This document shows positions 11,343-21,016 of a DNA stretch of 64,000 bases, in pieces. The notes under the pieces are model-generated. The model was not told where the DNA came from, made no database searches, and saw only the letters and a list, made by a program, of their open reading frames with translations. Both the position numbers and the translations under genes were made by a program. Positions within the stretch are counted from its first letter, which is position 1, and each line of letters opens with the position of its first letter. The stretch comes from [Phialemoniopsis] sp. UDSM-2020 (Eukaryota > Ascomycota > Sordariomycetes > Thyridiales > Thyridiaceae), in contig JAEILZ010000007.1 of the NCBI GenBank assembly GCA_018873225.1, forward strand, positions 310,001-374,000, written 5' to 3'.

Positions 11343-13220
11343 TGGGAAATGTCTTGGCGTCTGTGGGCAACGTGCTTTGGGATGGCATCGTGGACCGGGG
11401 CAACTAGCCGCGAAGGGAGTAGAAGACGAAGGATTCCAGTCAAGCGCATGATGTGAACATGGCATGCCTACGGAGATATGCCCACTAGTGTCCATCGAGG
11501 TACGTAACTCCTTCATCCATGGTGTGCCGACGATGCCGCCTCCTACTAGGAAGAGAGCCATCGGGGGAAGCCGTTGGCGAGATTGTGTTCGCGCCAAGGT
11601 GACAAGGTTGCAGGGGGACCGAATCACTAGGGAGGCGTCAGTGGCTTCTTCCGCGGGACAGAGTGCAACTGTACCGGGTTGTGCTCGCTTAAGGTTGTCC
11701 TGTAGCGCCGGGTCGAGCCACCACAGGTCAGCCACGATGTCACCGTGGAGTCTCCTTCAAGCTCTGTGAAGCCTCGAGCTTGAACCCTTTCGCGCTGGCA
11801 AACATCCCGCTGTTCCTGAGCGCCACAATAAACAGGTTATTCGGTGGATAAAGCGCCGTTAGCGCATCTATAGCTCCAGGGCTGGCTTGTAAGTCAGATT
11901 TTGGGGCGGCACTTGGCTGGGGTTAATTATTTAAGCATCAATCTGACAGGGGCAAAATCGTTCAATTTTACCATTTCCGGACTCCCGTCAGCACTTACAA
12001 GCACGAAGAGGTGCCATGCCGTCCCTGGAATACTACCTACCCAGGCACGAAGCATAAAATGTCTAAAAGGCCCTTCGCTCAAGCTTCTGGCTGCATATTG
12101 CTGGCCCCTTGCCGGCTTATCTCAACTCCACCATCGGCGCCTTTCAACCCAATCAAGCCATCTGAAGACCTGACCAGCCCGGTATGAACTAGTGCACGTC
12201 AAGGTTGTCATGTTCGAGTCGGTATCGGTGTCGAGATCATGCTCCACCATAGCCCGTTGTCAGAACCGGTGGGCCGGGCCGCGTGGTTTTTAAAGTTCAG
12301 ATGCATGCAGCTGTTCTCGATGCCCGTGGGTGCATGCCGCGGAGTTTCTCACATCAGGAGATGCCGCTTCAAGTAGACAAGAAGCAGCGGATGCATCCAT
12401 CACACAAATCTCCGCCAATCTAGACAGACCGGGAGACTTCAACCCCCACCTCAACGGCAGCCTAGCCCAGCTAGAACCTACCTGCAGTAGCCCGTCCGGG
12501 ACACAGCCCTTTCCGGCTGGCCACCACGCCACGAGTGCCTAGAACGATGTGAATAGTGCTTGGAGCCATGCATAACCCAATCAGACGGTCACATGCTACC
12601 ATGCAGTCACATCTCTACGCTGAAACGTTGCAGCAGCGTGATGTGTAAACTATCATTTCTCTCCATTCGATTTGCAGTCATTCGATCAAACAGTAGAAGG
12701 AAAGAGCTCCAGTTGCCGGATATCCGCCCTCACAGTCTGCACAGTCATAGACGACAAGCCTTGAGTTAAATTTGACGATCTTGATCGAAGGATTCACAGG
12801 ATTGTCAAGTAAGATACGCGCCGGCCGCCGCCGCTTCCGACTTTCGAAACAACAAGAGCTAATAGACCTAGGTTCCACAGCGCCAGTAAGGTTAGTAGAG
12901 TCCTTGTTCATAGTGCTTACATGCCCGAGATCCATTTGTCATCTCTATGGAAAGTTGGGAGCATCGCAATTATATGCATCGTGAGCAACGAGAAGAGATG
13001 GGGACAATCTCAAGGCCAACTCTCAAGGCCAGGAGACGGCGATTCATGAGTAAGATGAGATTGTGGCATTGTGATTCATGCGTCGGCACTTTCTACTCCG
13101 TGATGGAGGAAGTGGGCTAATTCACCCGCAGGGGTAGAGGGTCAAATTAATAAAGAAGCTTGTCTTAGTGTCTCCGCAGTATCCTGGCAACTGGGACTGA
13201 CACTAAGAAGAAGGCTTTGG

Positions 13221-13249
13221 CCCCCAACAGCCCCCAACAGCCCCCAAAG
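13221..13249. repeat. Short tandem repeat, unit CCCCCAACAG
   Basis: Two perfect 10-bp units are followed by a nearly complete third. The array is isolated and has no neighbouring coding function. Confidence 0.8.
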
Positions 13250-13710
13250 TTTACACATCCATGGGTGCTAGCTACAACACTCTAACCGCCAAGCAGACAC
13301 TGCATGAAATTGGTACGGTAATAAGGGGTACAGGAATACGCGTATTCGAAGTAATGAGCAGCTGCCCATGCTGTCCACTTCCTCTGGTATGGAATGATGA
13401 TAAAAGTTAATAATACAGCCCTTTGAGGTAGTGACCTCTATGTCCCTGAGTAGTGCGATGACCCTCCATCTAATAGTCAATGCCTGACCAGGGCTCGCAG
13501 TTTCAGTATGCAACGAATTTCACCTTGTATGCCAGCCTAGAATTTGGCCAACGTGCTCATGTCCGATCTCACTTTGCGTCATCTGATGGATTGAGCTAAG
13601 ATGTATTAAACAAGGAAAAGGGGGAAACGGCTGAAACATTGAAGATTCGTTGATGAAGTCATACCTTACATGCTGACAGATGTTGATACAGAACAGGTAC
13701 TAGGACCAGT

Positions 13711-13725
13711 CGGGTGATCACACCG
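13711..13725. promoter_or_regulatory. CGG-N9-CCG candidate Zn2Cys6 site upstream of esterase
   Basis: Inverted CGG triplets are separated by nine bases around a TGATCA centre, about 540 bp before the ATG at 14263. The spacing equals that of the sites in the two copied promoters at 17751 and 20714. Such a site is expected by chance roughly every 4 kb, so on its own it is weak evidence. Confidence 0.3.
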
Positions 13726-14262
13726 GGATACATGCTTCGAAAACCATCCTTGCGGAAGTCGACATGTTCTGGCTCTCCTGCGAAGGCTACAGTCCTAGCA
13801 GGATGCAGTCTTAATCCTCATTCTGATACTTTAATAGGAATACTTGTTGTTCATCTCGTCCAGCTCCTCCTCGGAAGTATTGTTGAGTCCTCATCATCGA
13901 GTGACCTGGAGGAAAGTGAACGCATTCGGTGTATACCTTTTACGACATCAGAAGCGAAAGGCCATGGTCGGCGGCTAGGCGGAAGTCATGTCATGTAGTG
14001 TTCACAGGCAGTTTTGCAAGTCTGGAAACTCCATCGGGGATACCGGGAATCGTGCTTTCAAGATCTCAAGACTTCGTCGGCGAAAGATGCCGATGTCCGT
14101 TGCTCATACTTTTGGTCTGGTGGAGGCGATTGTTAGCGTGGCAGAGCAATGCGGCGGCGGGGATGGCCGAAGTGAGGGGACGCCCTCCGAGACGAGGGCG
14201 TCCCATGGAAACAGATTTGAAAAGCATCAATAATTGAACTCATCAATATTGAGGCTGTCACC

Positions 14263-15597
14263 ATGGCCGAGCTCGATGCGATCCTGGCCAAGTACACGGA
14301 CCCAGCTACGGGCAGTATCCATGGCGCTACGTTTGTAGCAGTTGACAACAAAGGTACGAAAACCCCCGTCCCGAGGACTAGAGCAGGGCTCATCTCAACT
14401 GTATAGGAAATGAACTCTATTGCAAGTCATTCGGTTCGCAGAAAGTGGTCACCGAAAATGCGCCTCCGCTGACACCGGACACAATCATGTGGATGGCAAG
14501 CCAGACCAAGCTCACAACCTCCGTGGCGGTAATGCAGATCGTTGAGCGAGGACTGATCAGTTTGGATGATGATGTACGCGACGTGGTGCCGGTGCTAGAA
14601 GAGCTCAAGGTCTTGACTGGTTTCACAGACGACGGTGGACCAATCTTGGAGGATGTCAAAGGTCCAGTCACTTTGCGGTGGGTGTCGCCTTTGCCAGCTT
14701 GTTGCAGGACCGACTGCTAATTTAACCCCAAGCCATCTTTTGACTCACTCTTCAGGCTTCCGATATGACTCAAGGGATCCCGATCTAGTCAGGTACTCCA
14801 AATGGATGGGCCGCGAGGAAAACATGTTCTCCGGGACGATCGAGGGCCTGTATCACCCCCTAAAGTTCCAGCCGGGCACATCATGGGCGTACGGTCCCGG
14901 ACTTGATTGGGCCGGCCAGGTGGTCGAAAAGATTACTGGTCTTGGTTACGACGAGTACCAACAGAGATACATATGGCAGCCGCTTGGTGCTAGGAACACA
15001 ACTTTCTTCCCGGCCAAACGCGGGATCACGGAGCAAGACATCCACGAGCTGGCCTACCGTGCAGGAGACGACGCGACGGCTCAAGGTCTCAAGAGTGGCC
15101 CGTCTCCGTGGCCCTTCGACTGCCGCGATGCTCTGGGGGGAGCTGGTCTCTTTTCAACCGCCCGTGATTACGGCAAGCTTTTGAAAGCTTTGGTGTCCGG
15201 CGGCGGGCCACTGCTGAGCAAGAAAGAGTCCCTCGATGAATTGTTCCGCCCTCAATTCACTACTCCTGGACCGAAAGAGGCCTTGCGTGAGTTTGTAGTG
15301 AGTGACAGTCCCGAAGGACGTGGCAAGTCGTGGCTATACATCCAGTCGCCGGAGGAGTGGAGGGATGTTATGGAGATCAACCATTGTCTGTGTGGCCTTG
15401 TCAATAGCGAGCCCGTCAAAGGCCGGCGGAGCAAGAACACGGTCAACTGGGACGGTCTGCCGAACTTGGCGTGGTTCATCGATCGCGAGACTGGGGTGGC
15501 AACAACCTTCTTCACCCAGATCTTGCCTATCGACGATCCGCCTCTCCGGCAGATCTTCCTGGATCTTGAGACTGCCCTTTACAAGATGATCAGATAG
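14263..15597 (+). CDS. Serine hydrolase, class C beta-lactamase fold (EstB/LovD-like esterase)
   Basis: The exons are 14263-14353, 14407-14677 and 14733-15597, giving 408 residues. The S-x-x-K catalytic motif is SQTK (Ser62, Lys65), preceded by a Met-Trp-Met segment. The HLLTHSSGF motif starts at residue 122, and the second catalytic motif is Y174-G-P-G in a YGPGLDW context, as in family VIII esterases and transesterases. There is no signal peptide, so it is probably cytosolic. It lies tail-to-tail with the Baeyer-Villiger monooxygenase. Such monooxygenases turn ketones into esters or lactones, so an esterase beside one plausibly cleaves the product; that pairing is inference. Intron 2 is needed to keep frame and joins the conserved TLR-HLLTH segment. 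Confidence 0.88.
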
Positions 15598-15856
15598 ATG
15601 AGTTTCATTCACATTTACTGACGCAACCTCTATGAAGACTCCGGGATCGGGAGCTCCCTACTCGTGATACAATTTCGTGCCTGTCTTTTCTAATTCAAAC
15701 CTCAAAGATCAGCAGATTCGGAGTTCGAGTGTCGCATTTGTTGACTTCATGTTGGGCAAATACACTGTACAATTTACCCTCATTGATCTCGTACAGAAGG
15801 ATAGAATCCATTCAGAAACATGATCCAGGTAGACTTGGGGCTTCCCACACGATGTA

Positions 15857-17488
15857 TTAATTTAACTTGAATGCTACATACTTCTCGGCAGCAACCTTGT
15901 CGCACCGAGTCCTAAACTGAGTGGCCGTTCCGTTGTATCGCGCCACAGTCCGGACCTGTTTACCCTCAATGTTCGTGTTGATCCCAGTCATCCACGAGTC
16001 CACTTTGCTAGAAAGTGCTCCCTCCGCGCAGTCAAACACGTGTTGTGTCCACCAATCCACGCCCTCGGCGGTGGCCTCGACGCGATGGATCCCCTCGCTG
16101 TGGCAGTACTCGATGAACTCGCTGACCCAGTCGACAGCATATTCGATGCTTCTTGGGGTGTTTCCGAAGATCTGGTGTGGACCCATGATCATGAAGAGGT
16201 TCGGAAAGTTTTCGACCGTCATTCCTAAAAAGGTCCTGGGGCCATGGCTCCACCAGTCTTTAAGACTGGTATCATTGACGCCTTTGATGTCGATAGCATC
16301 GTACGCTCCAGTGATGGCGTCGAATCCTGTCGCATAGATGATGATGTCCAACTCAATGTCTTCTGTGCTTGTCTGAATACCGTGCTCCGTGATGCGTTGA
16401 ATGGGCGTCTCCTTGAGGTCGACGAGCTTGACATTTGGTTGGTTGTAGACTTCAAAGTAGAAAGTCTCGAGCGGAAGTCGTCGCGTTCCGAAGCCGTGGT
16501 CCTTCGGAATCAACTTCTCGGCTGTCTTGGGATCTTTGACGCGCTCCCTAATCTTCTTGGCGAAGAACTCGCTCACTGCGTCGTTTGCCGCTTCATCCGT
16601 GAATATGTCTCCAAAGTTACTGAGCCACTTTGCGAAGCCTGGCTTGGCATACAGCTCTTCCCAAAAGACCTCTCGCTCCTCGGGTGGCACACTGAGCGTC
16701 TTCCTGGGATCTGCTGCGTGGACAAAGCAGGACGGCGTCTCTTTGCAGCGCTTGAAGATCTCTGGGTAGCGAAGTCGTATTGAGGCCATCTCCTCGACCG
16801 AGATCTCTGTGTTGCGAAGAGGTGCGCTCCAGTTCGCCGTACGCTGGAAGATAGTCAGAGAGCCAACTTCTTTGGCAATCGTTTGGATGGTCTGAATCCC
16901 AGTAGCCCCCGTTCCGATAACGCCAACCCTTTTGTTGCTCAGGTCGACAGGCTCGTGCGGCCATCTGGAGGTGTGGTGCGAAATGCCTTTGAAGTCCTTG
17001 ACTCCTGGGATATTCGGAAGTGTAGGAGTATTCAAAGGGCCCAAGGCGGTGATGAGAAATCTTGTAGTGTACCTCTTTCCTTTGGCGTCAGTCAGCTCCC
17101 AGGACTGGCTGTCTTCCCTGTAATGTGCAGATTTGACGAGCGTATCGAACTGGATGTCTCGACGAAGGTCGAATTTGTCGCATATGAATTGGATGTACTT
17201 CAACGTTTCTGGCTGAGGCGAGAAGTGCTCCTTCCAATGCCACTCGTCAAGCAGCTCTTGGGAGAAGGACAGGCCATAGGTATAACTCTCGGAATCGAAC
17301 CGAGCTCCTGGATATCGGTTCCAGTACCAGGTGCCTCCTTCGGCCGGAGCCACCTCGAGCACCTTCACGCGCATCCCTAGTGCTCGCATGCGTATGAGGG
17401 CATAACAGCCAGACAGTCCGGCGCCAATGATCAAGACTTCATGGTCAAGACCAGGCGCCATGTCAGTGTGTGGAGGAATGTTATGCAT
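15857..17488 (-). CDS. Baeyer-Villiger monooxygenase (FAD/NADPH)
   Basis: This is an intronless gene of 543 residues. The FAD-binding motif GAGLSG lies at about 22-27 and is followed by the GGTWYWNRYPG signature at 51-61. The Baeyer-Villiger fingerprint FxGxxxHTxxWP is present as FKGISHHTSRWP at 166-177, and the NADPH motif GTGATG at 192-197. All type I features are intact. The enzyme inserts oxygen next to a carbonyl, giving an ester or lactone. I chose the ATG at 17488. The ATG at 17560 lies only about 35 bp from a TATA-like sequence (minus strand, near 17595), which leaves almost no leader; 17461 is a third option. It is divergent from the MFS gene and convergent with the esterase gene. 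Confidence 0.93.
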   Translation of the reverse strand: MHNIPPHTDMAPGLDHEVLIIGAGLSGCYALIRMRALGMRVKVLEVAPAEGGTWYWNRYPGARFDSESYTYGLSFSQELLDEWHWKEHFSPQPETLKYIQFICDKFDLRRDIQFDTLVKSAHYREDSQSWELTDAKGKRYTTRFLITALGPLNTPTLPNIPGVKDFKGISHHTSRWPHEPVDLSNKRVGVIGTGATGIQTIQTIAKEVGSLTIFQRTANWSAPLRNTEISVEEMASIRLRYPEIFKRCKETPSCFVHAADPRKTLSVPPEEREVFWEELYAKPGFAKWLSNFGDIFTDEAANDAVSEFFAKKIRERVKDPKTAEKLIPKDHGFGTRRLPLETFYFEVYNQPNVKLVDLKETPIQRITEHGIQTSTEDIELDIIIYATGFDAITGAYDAIDIKGVNDTSLKDWWSHGPRTFLGMTVENFPNLFMIMGPHQIFGNTPRSIEYAVDWVSEFIEYCHSEGIHRVEATAEGVDWWTQHVFDCAEGALSSKVDSWMTGINTNIEGKQVRTVARYNGTATQFRTRCDKVAAEKYVAFKLN

Positions 17489-17739
17489 CTTTGATGAAGG
17501 GAATCCAAAAGCAGAGCAATGGTAACAGACTACAGTACACAGAGCGGTGGAACAAGTCAAAATGCATGTAAGACAAGGAACATTCTCTGCTCTTATATCT
17601 GGCGTAGTAATTGTTCCCTCTCAAAATCCGCCAACGAATCAGCCAGAATGCTCTCGTGAAGGCGACTTCGGCTTACGGGTCTCATCACCGACAACACAGG
17701 GGCGCCCGACTAGAGTCTTGAAGTTGGCGCTAAGCACCC

Positions 17740-17955
17740 AAGTTCACAGTCGGAGATAGCTACCGAAATGCGAACCCCACATTGACGATGACTTGACCGA
17801 GGACTTCTAGCCAGCTTCCCTCCCTTTTCTCCTTTTCATTCAGCTCGAATCACATCTCGGTCCGAAACCCGATTCGATGCCTCGGTTCTCCCCAGCCTTT
17901 CTCCGTCTCCGTACTAAGACTCTCAACCCCGGAGTATCGGAACCTGGGGAAGTTC
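17740..17955 (+). promoter_or_regulatory. Copied promoter module, copy A (upstream of MFS gene)
   Basis: A block of about 38 bp starting AGTTCAC and containing CGG-N9-CCG (17751-17765) is nearly identical to 20704-20741. Weaker matches continue in the same order: CGATG-CTTGA, TCTAG, a C/T tract ending in CCTTTT, then CCCCA..CTTTCTC..CTCCG..CTCAACCCCG, ending near 17935. The site lies about 358 bp before the MFS ATG, in the shared spacer with the Baeyer-Villiger gene, so it could serve both genes. Binding by a Zn2Cys6 protein is inferred from the inverted CGG triplets. Confidence 0.7.
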
Positions 17956-17971
17956 ATCAAGGAAGCAATGA

Positions 17972-17977
17972 TATAAA
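17972..17977 (+). promoter_or_regulatory. TATA box of MFS gene
   Basis: TATAAA lies 137 bp before the ATG at 18109 and is followed by a C/T-rich leader. Confidence 0.45.
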
Positions 17978-18108
17978 CCTGAGAAGAGTCCAGCTCCTCA
18001 AATGCCATCTTCCTTCTTAATCAAGCCACTACCACCCTAGACTAATTCGTTGTTTAGAACCTCACTCGCCAGAAACCTTCCACCTCTCGCTCAACTCGTT
18101 CGCCCTTC

Positions 18109-20335
18109 ATGTCCGCCAAAGACGATAACAAAGACGTAATTACGACCACGCCGTCGTTGCGTCACGTCGAAAACGATGTCGAGCTACAAGACCATCGCGA
18201 CAAAGCCACGGCAGTCCTCGATCAAGCCGCCGGCGATCGTACAATTCTAACACCGGAGAATAACGCCAGGGTGCTGCGCCTCATCGACAAGCGAATCCTT
18301 CCCATCATACTGGGCATCTACTTCTTCCAGATCCTCGACAAGGTAGCCTTGTCATACGGCTCGGTTTTCGGCTTGGTCGACGGCGCCCATCTCGTTGGGA
18401 ACCAGTACTCCTGGCTCAGTGCCATTGTCTACATCACGCAGCTTGCTTTGCAGCCGCTTGTCGCCTTCCTCCTCGTCAAGGTCCGAGTCACCCACTTCTT
18501 GGCCGTGTCCGGGATTGGTTGGGGAGGAGCACTTGCGTGCATGGCAATCAGACAAGGATTCAAGACCCTCATTGTTTGCCGGATGTTTCTTGGGCTGTTT
18601 GAGGCTGGCGTGGGTGAGTGTTGTGTGCTCATGGTCTCGTGGATGAACTACCGCTAACAAATACGATGCCAGCTCCGTGCTTTATTGCAATTACACAGAC
18701 CTGGTGGCGGCGCCGTGAACAACCTCTGAGGCTGTCTGCGTGGTATGCAATGTTTGGTGTTACGAACATGGTAAGACCCAAAGGGACGGAGGGTTGCCGC
18801 TCTGGATAGCGAGGCTGACGTTGAGTCTTCAAAGATTGGCAGCTTGATTGCCTGGGGTCTTGGTCATATCGGGTCCTCGGTCTTGAGGCCTTATGAGGTA
18901 TGCAAAGCCACCGCCTTGCGTCTGGGTTGCGATCTTGAATTCAAATATGTTCTAGATCATCTTCCTCTTTTTCGGCACCTGCACAGTTGCATACAGCATC
19001 ATGTTCTGGTATGTGACGATTCCTCCTGAGTCTAGCTTCTGGAGTCAAAACTCATCATTTCTCTTTAGGTTCTTTATGGAAGATTCGCCATTGACAGCCA
19101 AGTTTCTGAAGGGCGAAGACAAGCTCGTCGCCATCGAGAGGTAGGCTTTGATACCTACTTTGGACCTCATAGATACACTGACATTATATGCAGACTCCGT
19201 GCGAATCAGCAGGGCATTGAGAACGACGTCTGGAAGAAGGAGCATGTAATGGAGGCGTTCCTGGACCATGAAGACATGGTTCTGGGGCTTGATGATGTTT
19301 GCCATCTCGTAAGTCCCTCGTATTTGAACCCCCCCAACCAATCAGATGAAATTGACAAAGTTCAGGGTTCCATCGGGCGGCATCGGCAACTTCGGTCCAC
19401 TGCTTGTCCAATCATTCGGGTATACCGGCTTACAATCGGTTCTGTTCAACATCCCATTTGGGGCCATTCAACTCATTGCGACTTTTGGTGGAGGGTATCT
19501 CGCTACAAGGTTCAACATGAAGGCTCCTGTTCTCTCCGCTATGTGCATCCCGCCCATCATCGGCTGCGTAATGCTCTTGGTGTTACCTAGAGGGCCAGGC
19601 CACCAAGGTCCTCTGCTCGCGGCTTATTATTTGGTGCGTCTGTTTCCTTCAGATTATCATTTTGTCTTCTTATTAATGATGACCAGATCTCTCTATATCC
19701 TGGAATAAGTAAGTCACCTTGACGTCGAGGAGAGTCGACTCTGAGTCTGACGATACATAGCACCGCTCATCTACTCTTGGTCCGCTGGTAACACAGCAGG
19801 AGAGACCAAGAAGAAGGTTACGACTGCAGTACTATTTGCCTTTCAATGTGGCGGTAACGTGAGTTGTTCCAGTCACGCCCAGTCGACCCTGCTTGCTAAC
19901 ACCCTCGCTTCAGACCCTCGGGCCCAATCTATATACCACTGCAGAAGCACCAGAATATCGCCGAGGACTGTTATCCAAGTAAGGTTCTGGGACATGACAC
20001 GTATCAAGTGTACTCCTTCTGACATATTTGCAACAGTCTTGTTCTGTTCATCGTGCTTATAATACTATTCGGGTAAGCAGTTACGGGCCAAGCTTGTTGC
20101 TTGAGAGTACACGACTAATCGGACATCTAGTCTCCAATGCCTGATTCTGGCGCGTCTCAATCGATCGAATGCCAAGCGGCGCGTGGCCCTTGGCTTGCCC
20201 GAGGTACTGGAGGATCTTTCCATGCGGAAAGTTGATGGTAGCTACGACGGGTCCAAGGTGGATGGAGCGATCGAAGGCCACGGGTTTGAGGACAAGACCG
20301 ACTTGGAGAACGAGATGTTCATATTTGTCTACTGA
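18109..20335 (+). CDS. MFS transporter, Dal5/allantoate permease-like (ACS family), with frameshift in exon 6
   Basis: This is a plasma-membrane proton symporter family for organic anions. Twelve exons: 18109-18613, 18673-18770, 18835-18897, 18956-19008, 19069-19140, 19194-19308, 19366-19633, 19687-19708, 19761-19858, 19914-19978, 20037-20072, 20131-20335. Family hallmarks include the RVLRLIDKRILPI start of helix 1, ILDKVALSYGS, WRRREQPLR, and YSWSAGNTAGETKKK. Exon lengths sum to 1600 nt, one over a multiple of three. The conflict lies within exon 6. The frame is clear up to the EAFLD segment, and another frame is clear from KTWFWGLMMFA, so the shift is near 19262-19268 and no splice choice avoids it. 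Read literally, the gene is broken in mid-protein; a sequence error in a short C run would also explain it. The rest of the reading frame is well kept, so any loss is recent. Confidence 0.85.
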
Positions 20336-20703
20336 TGTGACGCACCGCACTAAGCCAGCACGTGGACTCTGGTGGCAGCACCTGGGAGTATCCACGCAGC
20401 GGGCGACTGCATGTCTGTCCTTCCACGCAACCAGCAGCAAGCTGCACCACGAATGCTGCTCGCTCGTCTCTGTTTTGGAAGCCTAGCTCCTGGTACTTAG
20501 CACTTCCATAACGCAGTATAGACGATGTGTTTTGCATGGCCTATCCATCACATATCTGCATGGTCATCACTGTGCGTCAGATCGCACTTTGCTGCGCTCT
20601 CTCCTTTTTCCCCAAATAAACTCAACCAATGGATTCGATTCCCACCGCTTCATTTGACAAATCGCCCCTGATGATGTGCTTGTGAGACCCCAGCAATGGG
20701 TGG

Positions 20704-20872
20704 AGTTCACCGTCGGAGATAGTTACCGAAGTGCGAACCCAATGAGAGAGCGATGGCTTGAACTAGAGCGTCTAGTAGTCTCTCCTCCTTTTGGGAAGCC
20801 CAATTCTCGTAGTTAACCCCAATCTTTCTCTGACTCCGCGCACTATCACCCTCAACCCCGCCTCAGCCTAGG
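20704..20872 (+). promoter_or_regulatory. Copied promoter module, copy B (upstream of Zn2Cys6 gene)
   Basis: This is the counterpart of 17740-17955, with the same core (CGG at 20714-20716, CCG at 20726-20728) and the same order of flanking matches, shortened by an indel of roughly 37 bp. The core lies about 303 bp before the ATG at 21017, similar to the distance in copy A. The two downstream genes are unrelated, so this is a copied regulatory segment and not a by-product of gene paralogy. Confidence 0.7.
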
Positions 20873-21016
20873 TACCTAGGTTCCCCACACATTCCCTTTC
20901 TCCCCACACGTTCCCGTTCTCCCCGATCACATTGAAAAGCCAACTTGCATCCGGCGGCCGCCCCCCATCTTTGACCAACACATCGGACAGACCTTGTTAC
21001 GCCCAATATATGAGTC

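Larger units (their letters stand above)
11252..14262. other. Intergenic region, 3.0 kb
   Basis: The region lies between the esterase promoter and the beta-lactamase-fold gene. No convincing exon, RNA gene or transposon was seen. It includes a short tandem repeat near 13221 and a CGG-N9-CCG palindrome near 13711. Confidence 0.55.

Noticed and set aside
13714..14237. Overlapping frames of 80-100 codons upstream of the esterase
   Set aside because: No domain content, and no splice continuation into the esterase start.
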